48,607 nt of DNA from Streptomyces sp. CC53 (GTDB lineage: Bacteria > Actinomycetota > Actinomycetes > Streptomycetales > Streptomycetaceae): NCBI RefSeq assembly GCF_001865245.1, contig NZ_MKXB01000005.1:4882-53488 (forward strand), written 5' to 3'. Numbering within the stretch: position 1 is the stretch's first letter; every line of letters begins with the position of its first letter. Shown here one piece after another: positions 17,784 to 24,087 of this stretch. The notes below the pieces were generated by a model, which saw nothing but the letters and a program-made list of their open reading frames with translations, was not told the DNA's origin and made no database searches. A program made the translations under genes and the position numbers.

Positions 17784-17853
17784 CTTATGAGACTCATCGT
17801 CAACAAGTCCTGCCGGAGGGATTGACGGGCTTGCTGACACCGAGTCTCATAAG
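17784..17853 (+). promoter_or_regulatory. 12-bp inverted-repeat operator and promoter of the diiron oxygenase gene
   Basis: CTTATGAGACTC (17784-17795) and its exact reverse complement (17842-17853) flank 46 bp. The left arm is also part of the local palindrome ATGAG-A-CTCAT (17787-17797). TTGACG occurs on the plus strand (17822-17827) and, facing away, on the minus strand (17798-17803). The right arm covers the place where the plus-strand -10 would fall. The arrangement suits a repressor binding two sites, probably a TetR-family protein; the nearest TetR gene is the broken one at 24088-24650. Confidence 0.6.
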
Positions 17854-17918
17854 GGTGAAGCCTCGGGGCCCCGCACCCGACACGTCCCGAACGTCCCGAA
17901 CGTGAGGTGGCCGCACCC

Positions 17919-18854
17919 ATGACGACCGTGTCCGAACCCGATCTGCGTCTGCTGCGCGACGCGCTGGGCCCGCTGCGGGACCGCGAACAGGTCGCCGCAC
18001 GGCTGCTGGAGTCCTCCGCGAAGCACTCCTTCGACCCCGACGAGGAACTGGACTGGGACGCCCCCTTCGAGGAGGGCAAGTGGTTCTGGCCCCCGGAGCT
18101 CGTCTCGCTCTACGACACCCCGCTGTGGCGCAGGATGTCCGAGGAGCAGCGCATGGACCTGGCCCGGCACGAGGCGGCCTCCCTGGCCTCCCTGGGCATC
18201 TGGTTCGAGATCATCCTCATGCAGCTGCTCGTCCGGCACATCTACGACAAGTCGGTGACCAGCAACCACGTCCGCTACGCGCTCACCGAGATCGCCGACG
18301 AGTGCCGCCACTCGATGATGTTCGCGCGCATGATCCAGCGGGGCGGCGCCCCGGCGTACCCGGTGCCGCGGCTCTACCACAACATGGCCCGCGTCCTGAA
18401 GACGGTGTCCACCACCCCGGGTTCGTTCGCGGCGACCCTGCTGGGCGAGGAGATCCTCGACTGGATGCAGCGGCTGACGTTCCCCGACGAGCGGGTCCAG
18501 CAGCTGGTGCGGGGCGTGACCCGCATCCACGTGGTGGAGGAGGCCCGGCACGTCCGGTACGCCCGCGAGGAGCTGCGCCGCCAGATGGTGACGGCGCCGC
18601 GCTGGGAGCAGGAGTTCACCCGGCTGAGCTGCGGCCAGGCCGCGAAGGTCTTCTCGGTGTGCTTCATCAACCCGCAGGTGTACGAGAACGTGGGCCTGGA
18701 CCGCCGCGAGGCCGTCGCCCAGGTCAGGGCCAGCGGCCACCGCAGGGAGGTCATGCAGACCGGTGCGAAGCGGCTCACGGACTTCCTCGACGACATCGGC
18801 GTCCTGCGCGGCCCTGGCCGCCGCATGTGGAAGAACTCGGGCCTGCTGGCGTAG
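17919..18854 (+). CDS. AurF-type diiron oxygenase
   Basis: The 311-residue protein belongs to the p-aminobenzoate N-oxygenase (AurF) family of ferritin-like diiron enzymes. The carboxylate/histidine ligands are visible in LGIWFEIILMQLL, ALTEIADECRHSMMF and RIHVVEEARHVRYA; these ExxRH motifs lie near residues 130 and 208. The length is normal. I use ATG 17919 with GAGG upstream; GTG 17907 is in frame. AurF oxidises aryl amines to nitro compounds, but many genomic homologues have unknown substrates. A palindromic operator lies upstream. Directly downstream, the expected regulator gene has been broken by a mobile element, which may have left this gene constitutive. Confidence 0.9.
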   Translation: MTTVSEPDLRLLRDALGPLRDREQVAARLLESSAKHSFDPDEELDWDAPFEEGKWFWPPELVSLYDTPLWRRMSEEQRMDLARHEAASLASLGIWFEIILMQLLVRHIYDKSVTSNHVRYALTEIADECRHSMMFARMIQRGGAPAYPVPRLYHNMARVLKTVSTTPGSFAATLLGEEILDWMQRLTFPDERVQQLVRGVTRIHVVEEARHVRYAREELRRQMVTAPRWEQEFTRLSCGQAAKVFSVCFINPQVYENVGLDRREAVAQVRASGHRREVMQTGAKRLTDFLDDIGVLRGPGRRMWKNSGLLA

Positions 18855-18913
18855 CCGCCCCGGGACCGGCCGGGACGGCGCCCGCCGGGGCGGGCCGGGG
18901 CCGGGAGGGCGGA

Positions 18914-18927
18914 GTGAGGCTGCCCGT
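18914..18927 (+). pseudogene. 5' stub of the interrupted TetR gene
   Basis: A good ribosome site (GGGAGGGCGGA) leads to GTG at 18914 and the codons V-R-L-P-V before a stop created at the junction. Many streptomycete TetR regulators open with RLP followed by the first helix. It lies 59 bp behind the diiron oxygenase gene and in the same orientation as the TetR remnant at 24088. The assignment rests on five codons plus context. Confidence 0.4.
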
Positions 18928-19742
18928 ATGACGAGTGCCGCCACGGGGTGGTCCTCGCGCACCACGTCCCGGTAGATCCGGAGGTCGGTGCGCTGGTTCC
19001 TCATGAGCATGAACGCGGAGTGCGGCGAGAACGGACCCGACGCGCTTCCGCTGTCGTCCACGGTCATGCGGAGCAGCCCGTAGCAGACCCATGGACTTTC
19101 CCACGGGGTGAGGATGACGCCCCCGGGCTTCACCTGGTCGACCCACGGACGCGGGACGGACCGTACGGAGCACGTCGCCACGAGCCGGTCATACGGCGCG
19201 TTGTCCGGGTACCCCTCGGCCCCGTCCCCAGTCACCACGGCAGCGGTGACACCCTCCTTCCGCAGACGCTCCCCGGCTTCCCCGGCCAACACGGGGTCGA
19301 CTTCCACGGTCGTCACGTTCCCCGGGCCGGCGACATGGGCCAGGAGACCCGCGTTCCACCCGGTTCCGGTGCCGATCTCCAGGACCCTGTGTCCCTCGTG
19401 AACGTCGAGCATGTGCAGCATCCGGAACACGATGCTCGGGGCGCTCGCGGATGATGACGCCCACCGCTCGCCGTCGTCGGGGTCCTCGCCGTCGTTGATC
19501 TGCGTCACGACGGAATCGTTGGCGTAGACGGCGCGAAGCCACGTTTCCGGGGCGTCCGCCCGGTTGCACGGCTCCAGGTCGTCACCCAGAAACACGCGCT
19601 CGGGGACGAACGCGGAGCGGGGAACGTTCCACGCCGCACGCTCCCACTCGGGCGTCACCGGCGCGTCCATGTCGTCGTTCACCGCGCCGAGCAGACCGCG
19701 CAGGGCGATTCGCTCGGACGCGGCGAACTTCGGTGTCGTCAC
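18928..19742 (-). pseudogene. Protein-isoaspartate O-methyltransferase homologue, C-terminally truncated
   Basis: About 270 residues are recognisable. Residues 1-95 form an N-terminal region ending in QINDGEDPDDGERWASSSAS, followed by the SAM-binding fold with VLEIGTGTGWNAGLLA, VTTVEVDP, VVTGDGAEGYP and VKPGGVILTPW. This is the PIMT fold as used by RiPP-associated enzymes (FxLD-system, graspetide, lanthipeptide and imiditide methyltransferases). Those enzymes usually continue for roughly another 100 residues. Here similarity ends near the left junction, and the frame merely stays open, antisense to the diiron oxygenase gene, down to 17847. The start is GTG 19742, 5 bp after the stop of the 44-codon gene, without its own ribosome site, so translation is probably coupled. 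Confidence 0.75.
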
Positions 19743-19747
19743 CTGCG

Positions 19748-19882
19748 TCAGTCTTCCTTCTTGTGCTTCGGCGGGTCCTTCGGCTTGGCGGTGTCGGACG
19801 ACGGCTTGGACGTGCCCGGGTCCTTCCCCCCGGAGTGCTGCCCGTTGCCTCCGCTGCCGCCCTCACCCGTTCCCCATCCCAT
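19748..19882 (-). CDS. 44-residue peptide, candidate RiPP precursor
   Basis: ATG at 19882 is preceded by GAGAGGG, a strong ribosome site. The product begins MGWGTGEGGSGGNG, is Gly/Ser-rich in the first 20 residues, and ends in a Lys/Pro-rich part with several Asp (KDPGTSKPSSDTAKPKD) and KKED. It has no cysteine. Its stop is 5 bp before the PIMT-homologue gene. A small basic peptide next to such a methyltransferase is the layout of aspartimide-forming RiPPs (imiditides), where the enzyme methylates one Asp that then cyclises. No processing protease or transporter is seen nearby. The gene itself is well supported; the precursor role is inference. Confidence 0.6.
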   Translation of the reverse strand: MGWGTGEGGSGGNGQHSGGKDPGTSKPSSDTAKPKDPPKHKKED

Positions 19883-20024
19883 GGTGTTCCCTCTCTTGGT
19901 TACGTACGGATCTCGGAAACCCGCCCGGTGGCATCACGTCCCCACAGGGGCCGCACCGGACGGGCGTGGTGCACCCGAGCGCACCGCCCTGAATCGCGGA
20001 GGTGTGCCCGGGGAGTCTTCAGGC

Positions 20025-20231
20025 CTACTCGTCCTCGCCGGAGAACTCCGGCGGCGTGGCGCCCGGCGGGAAGTACACGACCCCGGATCGGGGATCTTGA
20101 GCCCCGCCGTACTCCGTCCACCAGCCCTCGGGAGAGTCCCTGTACGGGCTGTCAGGGCTGTCGAGGAGGCTCACCGGCTCCGGGGCCGGTAGCGGCCGCA
20201 CAGGACACCTCCGGAGCCGCACAGGGGTCAT
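20025..20231 (-). CDS. Hypothetical 68-residue protein
   Basis: The frame starts at ATG 20231, which overlaps the stop of the upstream small gene (TGATG), so it is translationally coupled. The product is acidic with Pro-rich segments (PEPVSLLDSPDSPYRDSPE, GWWTEYGGAQDP, VVYFPPGATPPEF). I do not recognise a family. It lies in the minus-strand cluster of small genes between the XRE regulator and the peptide/methyltransferase pair, and is probably co-transcribed with them. About 140 bp of unassigned sequence follows before the 44-residue peptide gene. Confidence 0.55.
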   Translation of the reverse strand: MTPVRLRRCPVRPLPAPEPVSLLDSPDSPYRDSPEGWWTEYGGAQDPRSGVVYFPPGATPPEFSGEDE

Positions 20232-20431
20232 CAGTCTTTCCGGTACGGCTTGGCGCACTTGCTGTGCCGGTAGACCACGGCGGGCGGTCCCGACTGCCGT
20301 TCCACCGATCCCCGGCGGCAGGGCTCAAGCACCCCGATCGGCTGGTTTCACTCGGGGCAGGTCACCCCCTCGGGCGCGTACGTCGCGTACTCGTCCCTGC
20401 GGGCGTCCGTGTCTCTGGTCGTACTCCCCAC
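20231..20431 (-). pseudogene. Small zinc-ribbon-like protein with an in-frame UGA
   Basis: From GTG 20431 (preceded by GAGGGGAC) the frame reads about 27 codons to VTCPE, meets TGA at 20348-20350, and continues in the same frame as NQPIGVLEPCRRG to PAVVYRHSKCAKPYRKD before a second stop at 20231. The sequence on both sides is coherent: CPE-stop-NQ looks like a CxxC knuckle whose second Cys codon (TGC or TGT) has become TGA, with later Cys residues completing a zinc site. The most likely reading is a nonsense mutation; selenocysteine or readthrough is less likely. If read through, the protein would have 66 residues. The family is unknown to me. Confidence 0.5.
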
Positions 20432-20500
20432 CGCTGGTGTCCCCTCACGTGGTCCGACGACGACCACGCTAAGGAGAAAGGAAGCTCAACTCCCATGCGA

Positions 20501-20517
20501 TTGCACGAGGTTGCACG
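20501..20517. promoter_or_regulatory. TTGCACG direct repeat ahead of the small-gene operon
   Basis: TTGCACG occurs at 20501-20507 and again at 20511-20517, exactly one helical turn apart, between the XRE gene stop (20522) and the start of the small-gene cluster (20431). It is a reasonable operator candidate for the XRE protein encoded next door. No footprint-type evidence is available. Confidence 0.35.
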
Positions 20518-20521
20518 CGAG

Positions 20522-21370
20522 TTACCCGAGGGCGTCCAGTGCCGATGTGATCAGCGCACGAGCGGCGGCCCCATAGACGGCCAGCGCCGCCAGTTCGGCG
20601 AACGTCTCGGCATACATGGCCACCTCGCTGGGCTGTGTGATCGTGAGGTAGCCGGAGATCAATTCGACGTTGACTTGGGCGGTGTCGTAGATCCAGAACC
20701 CCTCAGCCGGCCAGCGCTCCCGATCGGGCCGCATGGGCACAACTCCCAGGCTGACATTGGGAAGTGAGGCGATCGAGATGAGGTGACCAAGCTGTCCGGA
20801 CATGACCTCGGCGCCACCGATTCCGGCTCGCAACACGGACTCTTCAACGAGGAAGGCAAACCGCCGGTCGCCTTCGTACAGCACCCGCTGACGTTCCATG
20901 CGAGCGGCTACCGCGTCGGCCACATCGTCCACCAGGCCGCGCCGTCGCTGGATCGCTTGGAGCGCTGCCGTGGTGTATGGCTGCGTCTGGATCATGCCGG
21001 GCACGAGCCACGACGAGTAGGACCGGAAACGGCGGGTCCGCTGATACAGCGGCAAGCGCGCTTCCTGCGCCTGCTTGAGCCCGGCCCGCTCCATGCGGCG
21101 CCAGTTGACCCACATGCCCTCAGCGGTCCGCAGCGAGGCAATCAGGTCCTCGGCCTGATCCTCGGCACCGCACGCCTGACACCAGGCCCGAATGTCGTCA
21201 GCGGACGGGGGTGTCTTGGCGTTCATGATCCGGGACGACTTGGACCGGCTCCACCCGCAGCGCTCGGCCAGGTCGAGACCGGTCAGCCCGGCATCCCGGC
21301 AGAGATCCGCGAGACGTTTCGCGAGAGCCTGCCGGGCCTGCTGGGCACTGGAAGATGCGGAGACAGCCAT
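20522..21370 (-). CDS. XRE-family regulator with DUF5753 (Scr1-type)
   Basis: The 282-residue protein has an N-terminal helix-turn-helix (LAKRLADLCRDAG, LAERCGWSRSKSSRIMNAKT, residues about 15-55) and a C-terminal DUF5753 domain (YSSWLVPGMIQTQPYTTAAL, RMERQRVLYEGDRRFAFLVEE, LGVVPMRPDRERWPAEGFWIYD). Such proteins abound in Streptomyces, usually next to DUF397 or DUF6879 partners. They are called antitoxin-like, but their biochemistry is poorly known. ATG 21370 lies 10 bp after the DUF6879 stop, so the two form one unit. It may control the small-gene cluster that follows on the same strand. Confidence 0.9.
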   Translation of the reverse strand: MAVSASSSAQQARQALAKRLADLCRDAGLTGLDLAERCGWSRSKSSRIMNAKTPPSADDIRAWCQACGAEDQAEDLIASLRTAEGMWVNWRRMERAGLKQAQEARLPLYQRTRRFRSYSSWLVPGMIQTQPYTTAALQAIQRRRGLVDDVADAVAARMERQRVLYEGDRRFAFLVEESVLRAGIGGAEVMSGQLGHLISIASLPNVSLGVVPMRPDRERWPAEGFWIYDTAQVNVELISGYLTITQPSEVAMYAETFAELAALAVYGAAARALITSALDALG

Positions 21371-21380
21371 GGGTTCGTGA

Positions 21381-21899
21381 TCAGGCGGGCCGGTACTCCG
21401 CGTGAGGAATCGCGCGCTCCCACGCTGCCTCATACGCACTGACGTACTGCCCGGCCAACGTCGGATCGTGCACGACTTCCATGCGCGCACCCGTCCACTG
21501 ACCCTCGCCACTGAAGTGGTGGAGGATCACGGTTTCCTCATCCATGACCCACCCGTCCAACGCGGGGAGCAGCAGATCACGCGCCCGCGAGCGAGGCAGC
21601 CAACGGACGTCCTCGCCGGCTGCGACGTTCGTAAAGGTGCCGTCGTACTCGTACCGGACGTAGTCGCTCAGCGGCTCCGAGACCACACGCAGACGGCGCA
21701 TGACGACACCACGCCCGGTCGTCTCGGCCACCACGTCCAGCCACGACCGCCACCACGATTCGCGGTCTGCCGGGTCGTACCGGTGCCCTTCCTGCCAACG
21801 GATGAACTCCGGGTCATCCCGCATGTAGCTGTCCCGCATCTCAAGGTGCATCGCCGAGCGCTGCGCCTTGGCGAGGCATTCACGTACCGCTGTTGCCAC
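21381..21899 (-). CDS. DUF6879-type protein, partner of the XRE regulator
   Basis: The 172-residue product contains SAMHLEMRDSYMRDDPEF, FIRWQEG, WWRSWLDVVAETTGRGV, MRRLRVVSEPLSDYVRYEYD and a C-terminal MEVVHDPTLAGQYVSAYEAA, the pattern of DUF6879 proteins paired with Scr1-type regulators. GTG 21899 is preceded by GAGGAC at good spacing; another GTG at 21911 is in frame but has no ribosome site. It overlaps the end of the truncated gene upstream, so the three genes were once one operon. Function unknown. Confidence 0.75.
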   Translation of the reverse strand: MATAVRECLAKAQRSAMHLEMRDSYMRDDPEFIRWQEGHRYDPADRESWWRSWLDVVAETTGRGVVMRRLRVVSEPLSDYVRYEYDGTFTNVAAGEDVRWLPRSRARDLLLPALDGWVMDEETVILHHFSGEGQWTGARMEVVHDPTLAGQYVSAYEAAWERAIPHAEYRPA

Positions 21900-22131
21900 T
21901 GTTGTCCTCACTGTCCGGACGGGGAATGAACTGGAGCATGTTGGCAGGGAGCCGGATCACGGTCTCGTGGTCCGGAACGTCCGTTGAGTGACCCGGTACC
22001 GAGCCGACTTCCTGCGCCTGCCGGATCGTCTCCTCGTCAGCCTTCCATGACTGGATGATCAGGTCACCGGTGGTGTCGTCCAGCCAGATCGTGGGCGAGC
22101 CGTCGTCCGGGGTGTTGGAAGATCCTTCAAT
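21880..22131 (-). pseudogene. Hypothetical protein, 5' end lost
   Basis: The C-terminal 80 or so residues read coherently (DDGSPTIWLDDTTGDLIIQSW, then ADEETIRQAQEVG, VIRLPANMLQFIP) and end at 21880 inside the beginning of the DUF6879 gene, an overlap typical of a genuine operon. Upstream the frame hits TGA at 22138-22140, and only ATT 22131 could serve as a start. I infer that the N-terminus was cut off at a junction near 22130, where AT-rich sequence begins. It would encode an upstream partner of the DUF6879/XRE pair. Family unknown to me. Confidence 0.5.
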
Positions 22132-22250
22132 GGGTGGTCAATTGATCAGCGCATGACTCTCCACAGAAACGCCCAAATGAGCCATGCGAGTTTATTTTCT
22201 CCCTGCCGATCTTTCGGCGGGAGGGAGGGGAGTACCCCCCCTGGTCGGCG

Positions 22251-22502
22251 TCACCAGCGGCGAGGCTTGACCCGCTCGGCAGCCCATCCACCCGGTTGCC
22301 GCTGCGCGGTCTCGCGGTTATGACACGTCGCACAGAGCGGACGCAGCCGAGAGAACGCGTCAGGATCGGACACGCCACGTGCGACCAGCGAGCGACGCGA
22401 CTCCGGAAAGCGGACCACGACGGTCGCGGGACGACCACACAACAAGCACCACGGATGCCGGTACAGGAACGCGCGCCGGATGCGCTGCCACCGAGTCGCC
22501 AG
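22251..22502 (-). CDS. HNH endonuclease, phage type, uncertain start
   Basis: The reading frame gives TRWQRIRRAFLYRHPWCLLC, GRPATVVVRF, then DPDAFSRLRPLCATCHNRET and a basic end. The CLLC and CATCHN pieces are the zinc ligands and catalytic core of small HNH nucleases found near phage terminase genes. No ATG, GTG or TTG is properly placed. A CTG at 22502, preceded by GAGGA, would yield M-ATRWQRIRR and 83 residues, the normal length. The gene directly abuts the recombinase fragment in another frame, so its start may have been altered at a recombination junction. Confidence 0.6.
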   Translation of the reverse strand: MATRWQRIRRAFLYRHPWCLLCGRPATVVVRFPESRRSLVARGVSDPDAFSRLRPLCATCHNRETAQRQPGGWAAERVKPRRW

Positions 22503-22798
22503 TCCTCGACATGCTGATCCAGCATGTGAATCGCGATCGACGGCGCGGGCTTGCAGCGCGCGGACGACGGGATGCCGCGCACCCGCGCAGTGCACCCGTA
22601 GCCGGGGGTCTTGCATCTCGTTCCCCGCCCCACCACGTACAGCCGTTCTCCGCAGTTTCCGCACCACGCACGGCCAGAGAGCCGATTGACCCCCTTCGGC
22701 GCGCAGTTGCCGCTCCGCTTCGGCTTCACCTTCTCGATCAGGGCGTCACGAGTGGCCCGGTCCCACAGTTCGTCAGCTAGTGCCGCATCAGGCAACGT
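22503..22798 (-). pseudogene. Large serine recombinase, C-terminal zinc-ribbon fragment
   Basis: The segment LWDRATRDALIEKVKPKRSG, then NRLSGRAWCGNCGERLYVVG, GYGCTARVRG, and IAIHMLDQHVEDWRL matches the recombinase zinc-ribbon region of large serine integrases (CGNC followed by a Cys/Cys pair). The upstream part of the gene is missing and similarity stops near 22798. It has the same strand and order as the catalytic domain at 23558-24052, so both may come from one integrase split by later insertions. Downstream the frame runs into the HNH gene in a different phase. Confidence 0.6.
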
Positions 22799-22865
22799 TC
22801 GCCCCGTCTCGCGGGGTGGGGCGGCGGCAGGCGCCTCTTGAACGCATCCCGCGTAGTCTCGCGGG

Positions 22866-23249
22866 GTGCAGTCTCATCTGAGCTTCGAGAACCCACCTGC
22901 GCTGTCTCACGCGGTGGTGGTTGAGACGTTGGAGCGGGCTCTTCGTGACCGCTCCACAGAGGGCGAGGCGGCGGGAGTTCTGGTCGGGACGTCGTTGAAC
23001 GACGACGACGCGGACTTCGTCGAGTTCTGGTGCGTGCAGGTCGGGACGCGGGCTGTGCCGGGGAGTCCGCTGCTGGGGCTGGCCGGCCTGTGCCTGGGAC
23101 ACACCGCTCGACGCTTCGGCCGTCTCAGCGATGAAGCCCTGGCCCTGGCGGAGTCGCTGGCGGCGCGGGCTGAGGCAGAGCCGACGGACGTGGACGGCCG
23201 CGCCGTCGACGGCTATGACGACGTGCGGAGCTTCCTGCGCCTGTGGTGA
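22866..23249 (+). CDS. Hypothetical 127-residue protein
   Basis: GTG 22866 opens a frame with normal coding character: SHAVVVETLERALRDRS, GVLVGTSLNDDDADFVEFWCVQVG, LGLAGLCLGHTARR, and a C-terminal AVDGYDDVRSFLRLW. I do not recognise the family. It is the only plus-strand gene in the element and separates the two recombinase fragments. The 13-bp direct repeat GTCTCGCGGGGTG (22806-22818 and 22856-22868) brackets its upstream region, the second copy covering the start codon. It may be a passenger gene that arrived by insertion. Confidence 0.5.
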   Translation: MQSHLSFENPPALSHAVVVETLERALRDRSTEGEAAGVLVGTSLNDDDADFVEFWCVQVGTRAVPGSPLLGLAGLCLGHTARRFGRLSDEALALAESLAARAEAEPTDVDGRAVDGYDDVRSFLRLW

Positions 23250-23250
23250 T

Positions 23251-23277
23251 GCCGCCTGCCGTAGCGGGTCAGGCGGC
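23251..23277. terminator. Bidirectional hairpin between convergent element genes
   Basis: GCCGCCTG (23251-23258) and CAGGCGGC (23270-23277) form a perfect 8-bp stem with an 11-nt loop, just after the stop of the plus-strand gene and overlapping the stop of the transposase fragment. Confidence 0.5.
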
Positions 23278-23557
23278 GTTCGCCCTGCTCACGAGGGCTT
23301 TGAGGCGCTTGTCGGCGGCGTTCTTGTTCCGCCAGATGATGTAGCGGCGGATCATGCTGCCCTGGGCCTTGTGGCTGGGGTGGTCGGTGCCGACGAGGGC
23401 GAAATAGCGCAGGGCGGTGAACTGGGCCTCGATCCGGTTGAGCCAGGAGCTGTTGGTCGGGGTGTAGGCGATCTCCACATTGTTCGCCGCGGCCCAGGTC
23501 CCGACCCGCTGGCAGCGTTTGGTGGTCAGATGCGGGGAGTAGTTGTCGCAGATGCTT
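23269..23557 (-). pseudogene. IS630-family transposase, C-terminal fragment
   Basis: The frame beginning ICDNYSPHLT and continuing through VEIAYTPTNSSWLNRIEAQF, TALRYFALVGTDH and MIRRYIIWRNKNAADKRLK to a stop at 23269 is the end of an IS630-type DDE transposase. The NSSWLNRIEAQF motif carries the last catalytic Glu. The first two thirds of the gene and the upstream IS end are absent. The fragment is fused, out of phase, to the recombinase catalytic domain at about 23555, so the IS landed in, or recombined with, the integrase gene. Confidence 0.8.
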
Positions 23558-24052
23558 CGGTTCGCCGTTGTTCCGCGCGCGGATCGTCTCATCCTGATTC
23601 CGCTTCTTGATCGCCCGGTGCTCCATCTGCGCACCCATGGACTTGAGCAGGAGTTCGTTCTCCTGGTTCTGATCGCTCAAGTCCCACAGCCCGACGTGAT
23701 CGGCGGTCACCAGAAGCCGCCCGGCCGCGTGGTTGGCGTAGGCGGTGTTCAGCACGTCCCGGGCGTTCCGTCCGATGCGGTCCACGGCGGAACCGGCGAT
23801 CCCGTCGTACGGCCCCATCTCCCCCCGCAGCCACGGCCCGAAGCCGGCCCGGGTCATCGGGTCGGTGGCGCCCGACACCTCGAAGTCGTCCACCCAGGCG
23901 ATCACGTGCCCACCGACCGCCGTGACAGCCGCGAGCACCTGGTTCAACTGCTTCTCTGGACTGCTGGTCGCATCCGTCTTGCGGCTCAGTCGGCGCGAGC
24001 CGACGAAACACCGCCCGCAACCGTCATACTCGCTGGTAAACACGCTGGTCAT
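23558..24052 (-). pseudogene. Serine recombinase, N-terminal catalytic domain, truncated
   Basis: From ATG 24052 (GGGAGCTAGG upstream) about 165 residues form a resolvase-type catalytic domain: RLSRKTDATSSPEKQL with the nucleophilic Ser region, VIAWVDDFEVSG, GSAVDRIGRNARDVLN, and the long helix MEHRAIKKRNQDETIRARNNG. The coding similarity ends at EPK, where IS630 sequence begins. The gene start lies about 35 bp from the TetR remnant, as expected when attP is just upstream of int. The enzyme is dead as written because it lacks the DNA-binding half. Confidence 0.8.
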
Positions 24053-24087
24053 CTTGCCTAGCTCCCGTTCCGCACGCATGTGCGTCT

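Larger units (their letters stand above)
18928..24087. mobile_element. Remnant of an integrated element (about 5.2 kb) inside a TetR gene
   Basis: The segment starts where the methyltransferase frame loses its family similarity and ends between the serine recombinase start (24052) and the first TetR-like codons (about 24088). It holds recombinase pieces, an IS630-type transposase tail, an HNH nuclease, a DUF6879/XRE pair and small unknown genes, nearly all on the minus strand. Base use is visibly more AT-rich than in the flanks, especially 21900-22250. The recombinase start only about 35 bp from the right junction fits an attachment site at that end. About 38 TetR codons are missing, so the left end has probably suffered a deletion. 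Junctions are accurate to some tens of bp. Confidence 0.7.

Noticed and set aside
17847..18927. Minus-strand continuation of the methyltransferase frame
   Set aside because: It is antisense to a well-supported diiron oxygenase and shows no methyltransferase similarity; the frame is open only because of base composition.
19883..20024. Possible extra small gene with an RCGPCGD motif
   Set aside because: A short frame exists, but start, length and ribosome site are not convincing.
20348..20350. Selenocysteine codon as the main explanation for the in-frame UGA
   Set aside because: A single-base nonsense change inside a decaying mobile element is simpler; no SECIS-like element was evident by eye. 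It is kept only as an alternative.
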